This document shows, piece after piece, positions 25,601 to 37,721 of a DNA stretch of 64,000 nucleotides. Numbering within the stretch: the stretch's first letter is position 1; each line of letters starts with the position of its first letter. This DNA comes from Pegea sp. RAD2-039. Its lineage: Eukaryota; Chordata; Thaliacea; Salpida; Salpidae. The DNA is taken from contig JAQGEQ010000139.1 of NCBI GenBank assembly GCA_034620365.1, positions 1-64,000 on the forward strand. The letters are read 5' to 3'. Made by a program: the position numbers and the translations under genes. Under the pieces are notes generated by a model. It worked only from the letters and a program-made list of their open reading frames with translations, did not search any database and was not told where the DNA came from.

Positions 25601-28600
25601 ATTGATCAAAGGTATTTCAAACATTTTTTCAGATAATATTGATAAGTTTTAGAACTGGTTTTAATCTTTAAACTATTTGGTTTGACTTAACAAAATTATT
25701 TGAAATTTTGGTAACAATTTAATGAACTGAACGTCAAAAATGTTTAAAAAGTATTTTATCAAAACTGATTTCATTCACAACTTTCATATTCATCATTCAC
25801 AAGTTACAACAATTTCATATTTCTTTTCATCGCCTCTTCTACCTGTTTTGTTTGGTTTATGTCTCACTTGTGACCTAACAACATCAATTCAGCTTTTCAT
25901 TTCATTTCATCACTTAAACATCATTGACTTTCAACTTTTCTGTGTTGAAAACTTTCATGAAGCTTCACCTGAAACTACTGTCACGCTTCACTGCACATCA
26001 TATCACAGTTGAACGTAAACTGGCTGCTGGTTGGTTGTTAGCAGAAGCGGTCAACCAATCAGTTCAAACCAACTCCTACTAATCACTTAATTAATCTTTT
26101 CTGATCTTCAGATATCAATCCGTGCAATCCCAATAACGGAGGATGCTCTCATCTGTGTCTTCTATCCCCAGATCCTCCCAATTTCTACACATGTGCTTGT
26201 CCCACTGGTATCCGAATCATGTCAGACAACAAAACCTGCCCTCAAAGTTTGTCCATGACCACTGCAAGCCCTGTCCTACCACTGTCCTATTGTCCACAGG
26301 GCCAGAAGAAATTCTGTTGCTAGCTCGTCGTCAGGACCTGCGCACCATTTCCCTGGACACTGAGGACCACAGTAACTTTGTCCTACCAATGACCAATGTC
26401 CGGCAAGCTGTGGCTGTCGACTTTGATCCAGTTGAAGATTATTTATATTGGACCGATGATGAACGAAAAGCAATTGTTCGCGCTCACCTGGACGGATCAG
26501 GTGACGTCATCGCCGTGAAACTGATGACGTCATTAACCTTGTTGTGATATAGATCAGAAAACTTTGATGATGAAAGGAGTAGAGCAACCTGATGGACTGG
26601 CTGTTGACTGGGTGGCCAGAAACTTGTACTGGGCCGATCCTGGCCATGACACAATAAGTGTGTCCCGATTAGATGGGACACATCGGAAAATTCTCATCGA
26701 AAGTGGAATTGATGAACCCAGGTGACAATTTTCAGAGTTTCCAAATCGTTTTTTTTTTCTAAATAATTTTTTTGACAAATTTTATGAATCATTTTCGGAG
26801 TCAAAATTTTTGCAGTAATCTTTAAAGATTAAAACAAGAAGAGATGATCAGATCGAATCATCATGATAAATAAATCCTAAATAATAAACATCTAGTAATT
26901 TGTTACCGGCTTCGTCAAATACAGACCACCGAGATTGTCAGTTTGAAAAATCAACTTTTTTCAACTCACAAAAATTTCACTTTTTTTTTTACTGAACTGA
27001 TTTCCTTTTCGTCAATTCTAATCTCTTTCAACATCAGTGGTTTGAAGATAGAACTTCAAAACTCCTTTTCATTGATCTCTAAGTGGTCGATGTAATACTA
27101 CAGAAGACATTTTCTGTGCGGTATCGTCTGTGTTTACACAGCAATTCAAACTTCAGTTTCATTTTAAACATTTATCTGATGTAAAGTTTTAGTGAAAATA
27201 AAAAAAAAGACAAATTAGTTGCTGATGTTGTTCTCTTTCTAAACCTTCAATTTCCACAAAAATCTTTAACAATCTCCTATTTTTTCTCTTTTATTCAAAT
27301 CCATCTTAATTAGTCCATTCATAATTTTTTGTAGGTCACTAGCAGTTGATCCTATATCTGGTTACTTGTACTGGACAGACTGGGGCGATTTTGCAAAGAT
27401 TGAACGCGCTGACTTGGACGGTGAAAACCGAATAAACTTTGTGGAATCGGACATAATGTGGCCCAACGGTGAGGCATTTCTAACTGACATTTAGTTATTT
27501 GAAACCAACAACTTTGATGTCAACTGAATCGCGTCACGTGAGCTTCATTAGTGACAAAGTGTCGTGACGTCATCACCAAGTAACTGATTTGTAAAAAAAG
27601 TACTTTGAAACGTGCCCGCGCCAACCAACTGACCCACAACCACCTCTTTTTAAAGTTTCGATGACAACATTTTGGAATTTTGTGACTGAAACGAGCAAAT
27701 TATCTTGTGACTAACTTCAGTACTTCTAGTGTGTCGCGGTTTCTTTCAACTTTCACTTGTTAGTGATCAAAGTGCTCTTCTCTTCAACAACCAATCACTT
27801 TCAATTTTCAAATCTCCTTTTTTTTAAGTCACTTTTTTTTTTGTTTTTTTTATTTTCAATTTAAATCTGACTGATTTATTTTCTTCTTAATTGTTCAAAT
27901 CCATCCTCTGCCAGCTCTCTCTGCTCTTCATCATCTTTCAATCAAATAAACTCACAAAGAGCTTGTTGGAAGCTTTACAAGAGATTTGTAATTTTCAGTC
28001 TCGATAACGTGTTAAAGCTTCAATATTTTGCTACAATTTTCTTCATGATAAAAAATTTCGAAAAAAAAAGAATTTTTTCAACTCAGCAGAGTTCTTTGCT
28101 TAAAAACATTTTATTTTCACAAATCGAAAAACAAACAGTTTTTTTCGAGCTTATCAGACTCTTGTTGTGTATAAACTTCATTTTTATCTCTACTATTTTT
28201 TTCGCTCAATTTCTTTTTCAATTTTATTTCATCTTTAAATCGTTGTTGAAACGAGAAGTTTTCCATCAAAAAGTCCTTCAAAGTGACTTTGAAAAGTTTT
28301 ATGAAAATTATTCAAATAATTCTTTAATTTAGATAATATTTGGTTTTTTAACCAACCCTAAAACTCAACTACTTGTGTCTACCAACTTTCTCGTCATTCT
28401 GTTTTCTTAATAGAAAGTTTTCTTTCTCAACTCAGCGCTCTTTCAACCGTAAACTCATCCACTGTCGGTCTGACTTGTTTATACATCAAATTAAGGTTTC
28501 TACCGGACACTAGAAGTTTTTTATGAACTCAGCTAATAGAAAAATTGTCAGATTATCAGATACATCTGTTGCTGGATGACCATAATATTTTCTTAGCAGA

Positions 28601-31600
28601 TAATCACATCAAAGATCTTATTAGGAATCTTTTTATTCCAGGACTTGCTTTAGATCTTGAAGGAGGAGTTCTGTTTTGGGCTGATGCATATTTAGATAGA
28701 ATTGAGAAGATTAACTTTGATCATACAAACCGAACAATTCTACTCTCTGAACGAATCCCTCATGTCTTCGGCTTGAGGTGGATTTCAAAGTAATTTTTAT
28801 GAATCAATTTTAATGGGAATTTTCGTTTGTAGTTTTCACGATGGTTACATCTACTGGACTGACTGGCAAAGAAGAAGAGTGGAACGAATGCGTGTTGATG
28901 ATGTCAACACAAGACATATAGTGTCCAAGATCCCGGATGTGATGGGGATCAAAGTGACAAGGATGACTACACCTAATTATACCAACCCATGTGCTTATAA
29001 CAATAGCGGTTGCTCTCATCTCTGTTTCTTCACTCCGAGAGTATGTCTTCTTGAAGATTATCTTGTTATTCGCGAAACTTCAAATCTATTTTTTGAGTGA
29101 TTTCACTGAATTTTTAATCAAATATCACTGATGTAGAAGTTTCACTAGTTCTGACCACTGATTTTATTAAACAGGGCCCTAAGTGTGGGTGTCCACTAGG
29201 AATGGAGCTGGCCAGTGACCCATTTCGTTGTATCCAACCCGAAGCTTTCCTTTTTTACTCATTTTCACCAAAAGATGACGTCACAAATGAAAGCGGATTT
29301 GGAATCAGTGGTTTTTCACTCGATTCCGCCAAATCTCAAACTCCATTTCCATTCAACCAATCACAACAGGTCATAGCTAGAAAGTTGGACTTTCACGTGG
29401 TCGAGAAGATGGTTTACTGGACAGATGCGCGCGAACCGGTAACATCTTCTACATTCACATCGATGACGTCACAAGCATCTTACTTCCAGATCATCTATCA
29501 ATCAAACATCGAAGGAACCAACATCCGGAGCTTTGTGTCTGTTGGGATTGAAATGTTGGAAGGGATCGCGGTCGACTGGACTGGTCGCAATGTTTACTGG
29601 GCTGATGGTTGGATCAAACGTATCCAAGTGGCTCGTATGGACAGTGGTTTTCGTAGGACAGTGGTTACGGACCACGTAGTCAACCCAAGCTGCCTAGCAG
29701 CTGATCCAATGATGGGGTAAGATCTTCATCTCACTGATCTCATCACATCTTCATCTGATACTGAAATGTCTTTTTAATGAAACCGACAACTCTAAATCAC
29801 TTTAGATGAATTTTTATTTCATCAAAAGATCAAATCTCGACCAACTTCTTTCTCAAATCTTCATAATTTTCTTCTTCAAATCTCATAGACATCCAAACTC
29901 CTATCAAGAGATCTCAAATCATTTAGATCTTCTTCATCCACTTTCAGTTACTTATATTGGTCTGAGTGGGGGAACCACCCATCTATTATGCGAGTTGATT
30001 TGGATGGAAGTAATGTCCTCCCATTAATCACTGAAGGGATCGGAAGAGCTAACTCCCTTACTATCGATTATGAAAATCAGAAGTTATATTGGGTGGATTT
30101 TGAAGTGAATATGATCATGTCTTCAGATGCTTCAGGTTTGACATCGAAGACAACTTCAATTTTCACCTAAAAATTTTTTCGCTTTAATTTCTTGCCTCTT
30201 AAAAAAGTGAATAATAAATCTATTGTTTAGTTTTTACAACTATTTGCAGAAAGCTATTAAAAAGTTTCACAATTTCAACCAGGTAAAGATCTTAAGACCA
30301 TAATGAATGGAAACTCTGAGAGTATTCTCTTTAGTATTGCTTTATATGATCATGATATCTTTTGGTATAATATGAAAAGTCTTACAATAGAGAAACGGCC
30401 GTTATTACCAGCCAGCGATAACATCACCAACTCAATTAGACAAAGGTCTGAACTTTGTAATATTTTTTGTTCTTAGTTTGAAAAGCCTGATATTGAAACA
30501 AATTTTGTTTTTCTTGTTTTTGTATCATTCACTTTTAGAAAGATCTTATTACGTCATCTTTTAACTGGAATTTTTTTTTGAGATTTTCTGCTTAATTCTT
30601 TTTTTGCTTATCTTCAATTTTCCATTTCAAATTTGTAAATCATTTAACGAATTTCTTCTCAATGATATCAAACCACACAATTTAATTCATTTCATATTTC
30701 TTCAGTTCAACTGTAAAAGAAAACATCAAACTTGAAGATATGTTGGTGTTTCATGCTTCTCGGCAGCATGGTTTCACCCCTTGCTCCACTTTGAATGGAG
30801 GTTGCCAATATTTCTGCTTCAGTTTACCAAACTCTCACTACAAATGTGAATGCCCCGCACACTACCAGTTGAACGAGGATAATCGGACTTGTTCAGGTGA
30901 CACCCAATATATTTTTTTGATGTCAATTTCAAATTGATTTTGTTTGAACAAAATCTTATATTCTGCGTTTATCACAACATTCAATTAATCAATTTCACTT
31001 TGATGTGATGTTAAAAGCTTTTTTAGCTTGCTTCTCTACCTTACAACTTTTCATTTCAGATTAAATCTTTATAGAAAAGATCGATTGTAAAAAACATCAA
31101 ATATTTTCAGAACCTCTCAACTATCTTTTAATGAGTCAAACCAAACACATCACTCGATTAGTGTTCGAGAGCGCATCTTCTACCGGACCTAATATTTCTG
31201 GAGTGATTCCCGGTAAAATCGGTGATAGTCGAAGCGGAAAAAGAAGTGGTAAAAGTGACATCAACCTGAAACCGGGTCTCGATTCAGTTTTACCAATCGA
31301 ATCTTTAAAAGTGATTCAAATATTTTTACTCATTTTAATTTCAAGAATACTTTTTCTCAATCAAATATTCTCAAATCAATTTATGTCTTCATCTCTGAGA
31401 TATTATCTTTTCAGAATGTTTGTGCGATGGGTTACGATACTTACAAAAAAAGGGTTTTCTGGATAGATTGTGAAAAACACGAAATCAAAAGCGCACATGC
31501 AAATGGAAGCGATGTGAGTTTCATCTTCTCTCTTTCCTTCTCTCTTCTAAACTACAAGAAACTCAAACCAACTGTTTCAATTTTCATATTTCAACAATTT

Positions 31601-34600
31601 CAAAGTTACTCTAAATTAGATGATAAATAAAATTGCGTTGAAAGATTTCGTGATAGATTGTTGATTCAATTTTATCAATTTAATAGGTCCGTACACTAAG
31701 AAGAGATCGAGCTGATATCAACCAACCTCATGATTTAGCTATCGATGTGTTTGCGCGACGCCTTTACTGGTCAGACAGTATCTCAAACTCAGTAAGAAAT
31801 CTGCTTCGATCGATTCGTTGAAAATATTCAAAAGTTTTACAAAAAGCGACGAAAAATTCAATCTTTTGAGCAAGTTGAACCTCTAAAATGATCCTGAGTA
31901 ATTTCTACTCCTCCTCCTGCTGCTGCTGCTGAACAAGCAAACTTTTTGTTTACATCTTTTAAATTTAAATATTAAATTTTTAAGCATCATTTTCTTCATG
32001 TCTTTTTATCTATGATATCTTGATGACGTCATCACATCGAGCTTTTTTATTAGATTTACTCAATGAGCTTAGACGGGAAATTTATCGGCAAAATTCTTTC
32101 TGATAAAACAACATTGGTGGGAGGAAGCAACTCAGAGTACATCGATATTCTGCCCAGAAAGATCGTCATCGACACAGCAGACGGGTTAGGTTTTGTCAGC
32201 TTTGTGTAAAAAATTTCAACAATTTTTAATTAGATCAAAGTTTATTTACTAAACAAATATGAAATGTGGTTGATGCTTGTTCCACAGAGCTTTGTATTTC
32301 ACCAACGTCTGTCGTCATGTTTCAAACTGCCGGTTAAAAATTCTCAAAGTTTCGGTCAGCGGTGAAGACTGCATTGAATTCTTCACTAAAAGTCTCACAA
32401 ACATCACTGCCCTGGCAATTGATATCAACGGTCGCAAGTGAGTGTAGAAAGTTCTTGAAACTTTAAGTAGTTTTTTTGATGAAAGAAATTTGAAATATTT
32501 TCTTGTATAGATTATATTGGGCAAATGTCGGTTGTATCGAATACTCTAAGCTAGATGGTAGTGATCGGCGTGTACTTGTCAAGGGTATTAATAAAGTTGT
32601 GGACATGACAATATTTGGCAAAAACCTCTATTTCATTCAACCGGAGGTTATTGACTCATCAAATAACTTTCCTCCTTATTTCTCTTTCATTTTCTTTTTC
32701 ATAAAAATTTTTCAAACAGAATGAAGATGACAAAAGTGAATTGAAAATTACCGACAAAAACCAACCAGCTGACAAACCACGGAATGTCCCAACCCTCATC
32801 AAAGGACTCCGGGCGCTCACGTCCGCGTTTCAGATTGAAGATCGCTTCTTCAGTAAATTTCTTATTAACACTTCATCACGATCTCTATCACGTGATCTTC
32901 ACAGTTCGTCATCCGTGTTGGGGTGAAAACGGAGGATGCTCTCATATTTGTGTCCCAAACCCTGATCACACACGCCAATGTGCTTGCCCTGAAAGTCTTC
33001 TGTTGAAAGGAGACATATGTGGTAAGTGATGAAGAGCAGAAATCAGTAAAGTGGAACTGATGAAGATCTTTTAGTTGATAGATCTTCATGCAAGAAAAAT
33101 GATTTTTCGTGTAAGATGAATGGAAGATGTATCCCTTCTGCTTGGACATGTGATGGGATGAAAGATTGTGATGATGGAAGTGATGAAGATGGATGTAATA
33201 AATGTCAAAAAAATACTTTCAATTGTAACTTCTCCGTGGACGACCGCGAACACGGCCACCTAACGGACGCCAGCACTGAAGGACTTCTAGAAGCGATTAT
33301 GAATGGTCCTCATAATCCAGGACTTTCTACTCAATGTATTGATGTTGATCTTGTTTGTGACAATAATAAAGATTGTTGGAATGGAAATGATGAAGTTAAT
33401 TGTGGTGAGTCTTTTGATCATTAGAATTCTTCAAAATTTGATCTCAAGTACTTGATGATGAACAGAAGATCAATTGTAGTTGGGAAGAAATCGTTAATTA
33501 GCAATTAGTGAAGGTCTTAAACAATCCTCTGTTTGTTTCTCAACTTGCTTTTTGCAGATTCTTTTATTCAATGCAAAATTAATGAGATTCAATGCCAGGA
33601 TAAATGCATTCTCAAATCTGAGTATGATCCTTGTCATTGTGAAGGAACATCTTGTCAAGGTAACTTCTTCTTTCAAGCAAACTTCTTGTTCTTCTGCAAC
33701 GGAATTCTTTCTGTTCATTGTTTCATATTTAACTAGTCTGCATAAAAAGAAAGCTTTTTGTTTGAAAACATTTTCTACTTATTGACGAAGTCTGTTCTCA
33801 ACCATCTCATCATCTTTATATAATGAGCCGATAGTCGAATACTTTCACTTCATTTACATCAAGTATTTGCTGTGTAGTAAACATCATAAAATCTTCATTA
33901 TATAGCTACATCAAAACCATTTCCGGTTTATCTTCTATTTGTCTTCTAAATTCTTTTAAGCTCCTATTTTACTCAATTTTTTAAAAGTAATTTCATGAAG
34001 TTGTTGGTCACCGGATCTCTCTAGCATCCTGTAGATGATGTAGAAAACAATTGCATCTTTGAATCTTTTTTATTTGAAATCTTTTTCTTTTAATCTTTAT
34101 TAAGTGAAGATGAAAAAGTTTATTTGATTAAAAGTCAATTTAGAATTCATGAAAAACTTTGATTACAGTCGAACGGGGTGTGAACATGATCGCGATCGTC
34201 GTCGCGATTGTCGCTTTTATCATCTTACTTCTAATTGTCGGAATCGCGTTAAAGCGTTGTACGGTAAGTGAAGATCTATTTGAAGATTTTTATTTGTTTT
34301 CTAACCAGATTTTATCGTTTTAATCTTACATCAATCGAAAAAAAGATTAAATATTTTGTGATTACTTTCAACCATTAACTAATAGTCTTTTTGTTGTCAC
34401 AGCTAAGAGTGGACAGTCCCAAGTATACTTGTTCAGTGGTCACCTTCCGGCCTGACTCGACCGGCAACTTAAATGTCAATCTAGCAATTCAGTCACCGGT
34501 CGAAAATCCGAACCAGTCGGGCAGCAACAGTGGCCACAAGGACCGGAACACATCAAACCAGTCGTCTGGTTCTCAATGGAATTTTTCAATCACTGGTCGC

Positions 34601-35771
34601 TCCAGAATGGACCATGGTCATGTTTGGACTGATTCTGTCCCATATTCTGGTTTAAACCCAGCAGTAATCGACCGGCCCAGTATCACTGGGACATCAAGTT
34701 CTTCTAGCGGTGGTAAAAACACTGAATATCTGTCCCGGTATCCACAGGTAAGTGTCCTCAAAGTGTACCACATTATCAAACCACTGTCTTCGATCAGATG
34801 CCCAATCCACCACCTTCACCGGCTACAGACCGATCAGCAGCCCGCCATCTCGACTGTCACTGCTCCGAACCATACGGACCACCCAACAGATGCCGATCGT
34901 ACCGCCCCAGGTCAGTGTCCACGTGATGACGTCATCAACTGATCGTTTGCATCGCAGGCGAGGCCACCGAAATTACGGACCACCACCGCCGACTCCTTGT
35001 CAAACGGATACATGTGATGACGTGGACACATGTTGCTGTAACCAACAGACCATGCACTTTGCGCCCGCGCCCAATGACGTCATCACTTCTGGTGGACTCA
35101 CTTACCCCAGTGAACCTCCGCCCCCTTACGCCCTACCTCATTGCTGGTACTGCTACCAGCAGCCAGGGGCTGACTGTTACCGAGGACCACCTGTCTGTCG
35201 CAACTCACATCGATCGCGCATTGACAACGCGTCGTCAAGCGGAAGTGCTTCATCGCGTCGTGCCGATCGTCACCTGACCCGCGGCGCAGTCAACTCTGAC
35301 GAAGTGGTGGACGGTGGACAGCAGTTGGCCCATCGTAGCTCAGGAAGTGGGGCGAGTGCAGGAAGTGGGTCTCAACGGCGTCGTAACCATGGTTACGTGC
35401 CGCGTCCCTTCTATCAACAACGAGCTTATGATATTGGATCTGATTCGGACCCCTTTGCTCCTCCTCCAACTCCTAGGAGTCAGTATATGTCTGACTGCTA
35501 CTTTACACATGGAGAGACGACAGAAGGAGATGAAGACTTTGATGAAGCGATCCCAGAGAAGCTGGAAGATCAATCGGATGAGACTACTGCTCTGATGCAA
35601 GATCAGGAGTGGAAAAACCAAGAGGAGAAAGAGGAAGATCACACAACAGATGAAGATGATGTAGAAACTGTTTTATCAGTTCCACAACATCATCATGTAT
35701 CTACTTCTGCTCGGGATTCGCTCACAGATCATGGATGTTATAATCCTCCTCCATCACCTGTCACTGATTAG
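22629..35771 (+). CDS. LRP5/6: Wnt co-receptor LRP5/6 (Arrow orthologue), 29 exons
   Basis: Single-pass co-receptor that binds Wnt with Frizzled and recruits Axin. The model encodes 1985 residues (human LRP6: 1613). Exons: 22629-22707, 22825-22994, 23061-23296, 23561-23758, 23807-24144, 26112-26246, 26300-26500, 26553-26721, 27335-27468, 28642-28777, 28833-29040, 29175-29716, 29948-30135, 30283-30445, 30706-30896, 31111-31310, 31415-31513, 31687-31791, 32054-32184, 32288-32437, 32511-32646, 32720-32852, 32905-33021, 33075-33404, 33558-33659, 34169-34263, 34403-34747, 34798-34910, 34958-35771. Phases all agree. Order: signal peptide ([19 protein letters not shown]), four YWTD propellers (e.g. 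[28 protein letters not shown]) each closed by an EGF domain (e.g. [14 protein letters not shown]), LDLa repeats (exons 24-25), one TM helix (exon 26) and a ~428-residue tail with [26 protein letters not shown] and terminal PPPSPVTD motifs. These motifs are phosphorylated by GSK3/CK1 in known homologues. Propeller 3 and the tail carry insertions; LDLa 2 and 3 are unusual. Confidence 0.95.
24145..26111 (+). other. Largest LRP5/6 intron (intron 5)
   Basis: 1.97 kb between the exon completing propeller 1 and the first EGF exon. Donor is AG|GTCAGT, acceptor TTCTGATCTTCAG. I see no embedded gene or recognisable repeat; open frames at 25352-25543 and 25740-26012 are low-complexity and lack family resemblance. 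Confidence 0.7.
26501..35082. repeat. Cluster of TGACGTCA palindromes in the LRP5/6 locus
   Basis: The perfect palindrome TGACGTCA occurs at 26502, 26525, 27565, 29276, 29464, 32024, 34927 and 35075 (start positions), most often as GATGACGTCATC. Sites are in introns 7 (two), 9, 18 and 28, in exon 12 (two) and in exon 29. One more lies at 10117, outside the gene. This is also the CREB/ATF consensus site. Confidence 0.85.
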
Positions 35772-37520
35772 ATCATTCATCAGGATGACGAATTTCAGCA
35801 TATTTCACCACCAGATGGCGCAGTTTCTTTTTATTGAATCTCATCAGCTACATCCAGGCCGATTTATTCCTCTTTTAATCATGTTCAGCTCCGGAAAAGG
35901 CATCAATGATCTCATTTCTATAATCTTCGAAAGAGCTAAACGCAATTGAGCTTTTTTTTATCTTTCGTGATTTATCTTCGAATCTTTTACCTCATCGACA
36001 GCTTCTTCGTTATTGCGATAACTTTTTTGATTTTTTACATCCGAGAGAGTCCGACAAGATGATGATGCTGCTGCTACATCCAACAAGACTCTCGCAGATA
36101 AAGCTCAATTTTATCAACTTTACAAATCGGGTCGATTACTTCAGTTTTTTTCATCAAGTAAATCAGCCATAAAATCAAAGATTGCCAATCAACAGATCAC
36201 ATGATCACGAGGACTTGATCACGTGATGATTTTCATTTACAATGTAGTGAAGCTTTTTCAATGCTTTCAATGCTACTGCCTAAGCTAGTTGTTCAGAATG
36301 TTTTTTGAAATTGTGGTGCTTGTAAACTTGTTAAGTTTTTTGTGTGTTCATTTGTTTGAAGTTTACTGTAATTAAAACACTTTTTATGTCAATAATATCT
36401 TTGGTGCTTTTCATCTATTTCTTAATAACAAATTAATATTTTTTAATATGAATAAAATTTTACTGTTAGTGTACTTTTGTATTTTATTCATATCATCAAC
36501 TTTTTTTCAAAGTAATTGAAAAGACAATTTATTTTATTTTTTGTATACAGGTTTTGATGATTAATAAAATTTTGTTGATCTATTTTAATAATTTGTAATA
36601 AATATTGTGTTTTGATCGACTTAAAAGTAATTTTTATTAACAGTTTGTGTTTGATTAAATTCGATTTAAGCTTTGTTCAAAATACATATCAGGTCAATGA
36701 TGATTAATAGAAAGCTCTTCTGCTTGAGATTTCTGCAGAATCACTTCTTTAATTCAAAAATAAAACTTGTTGATATTAAAGTTGCTTTTTTTTAAACTAA
36801 CTTCAAAATTGTCATCTTATTATCAGATCTTTAAACATATTCTAGATTAATTTTTCACAAATATTTCACTTCTGTTTAATTGATCATGACATTTTACAAA
36901 AGTCCCAACTTAATCTTAAAATCTTTAAAAAAGTTGAAAAACGTTGATAACATTTAAAGATAAAAATTATTTGAAAAATGTTAATTCTTTCAATCGTTGT
37001 TTAGCGTTTATCTTAATTTATGAAAGAACTTAGATATAAGGTTGAGCACAACAAACCTAATTTGTTTGATAAAAATTCATAAATTTGTAGACAATATTAA
37101 GTTCACGAAAGTTTATTTTCTGAGAAAAAAGTTTTTTAGAATTTATTTAAAGAAAATGAATTTGCTTTGAGACAAAATCGATTGCTTAGTTTTGGTAGAA
37201 AAGTTGCAAAGTATCCTAATAACTTACTGATTATGATTTGAAGCGTAAAGTTATAATCTTCTTTTTTTGTTTATCTCTTTTTTCATATTATAGGATCACT
37301 AAAAATTAACTTTAGCTTGTGATGATAAAACATCTTCAAAGTAAAAATAATTTAATCTTATTCAGCAGAAAAACTTAATTTTGTATTTTAAGTTTATTTC
37401 TAAAATTAAGATTCAAAATGTGTTTGTTGTTTATTACAACAAATTCACAGCAACAGACTTAAAGCTTTTAAAGTACTTTCGAAGTTGTATATACATAAAA
37501 AACTTTTATGTTTTTTGTAG
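35772..37520. other. LRP5/6 3' UTR and intergenic DNA
   Basis: The sequence directly after the LRP5/6 stop keeps the gene's higher GC content to about 36250 (including ATGATCACGAGG and TTGATCACGTGAT around 36200), consistent with a 3' UTR. It then becomes AT-rich. I see no further gene up to the possible exon at 37521. Confidence 0.55.
36451..36456 (+). terminator. Candidate LRP5/6 poly(A) signal
   Basis: AATAAA 680 nt after the stop codon. It fits a 3' UTR of ordinary length, but the hexamer is frequent in this AT-rich DNA. Confidence 0.4.
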
Positions 37521-37721
37521 ACTACACTTGCTGATGTAGAAACTTGGAATTTACCGAAGCATCTCAATAAATCTTCTCAAACTAAAGAAAAGAGAAGAAC
37601 AAAACACTCAAGATTGTTTGCATTTTTAGCAAATATCATATTTAATGTTATTATACTCATACTAATGGCAAAAGCAAAAAATTCTAGGAATTTAAAAGGA
37701 ACAACTGTCAGTCAGTTTTGA
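37521..37721 (+). CDS. Possible terminal exon of a small membrane protein
   Basis: A 66-codon open frame begins exactly after an acceptor-like TATGTTTTTTGTAG and ends with TGA. It reads with a basic patch (KEKRRTKHSR), then a hydrophobic helix (LFAFLANIIFNVIILILMA), then a short polar tail ending TTVSQF. This looks like the last exon of a single-pass membrane protein in phase 0. I could not find the preceding exon, and the strand and position would also allow an unrelated or dead exon. I do not recognise a family. Confidence 0.35.
   Translation, partial: TTLADVETWNLPKHLNKSSQTKEKRRTKHSRLFAFLANIIFNVIILILMAKAKNSRNLKGTTVSQF

Noticed and set aside
25740-26012. Ninety-codon frame inside LRP5/6 intron 5 as a nested gene
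   Set aside because: Composition is Phe/Ser/His-rich low complexity with no motif, and it lies wholly inside a well-defined intron.
28009-28332. 107-codon frame in LRP5/6 intron 9 as a coding exon
   Set aside because: Translation is Phe/Lys/Ile-rich and matches nothing in LRP; exon 9 joins exon 10 (28642) in phase without it.
31909-31931. CTC/CTG trinucleotide run in LRP5/6 intron 18
   Set aside because: It is only about 23 bp, too short to treat as a notable microsatellite.
34752-34957. Long frame that runs through LRP5/6 introns 27 and 28
   Set aside because: The frame is open by chance in two tiny introns; only splicing at 34748-34797 and 34911-34957 gives the conserved NPPPSPATD motif and keeps all phases.
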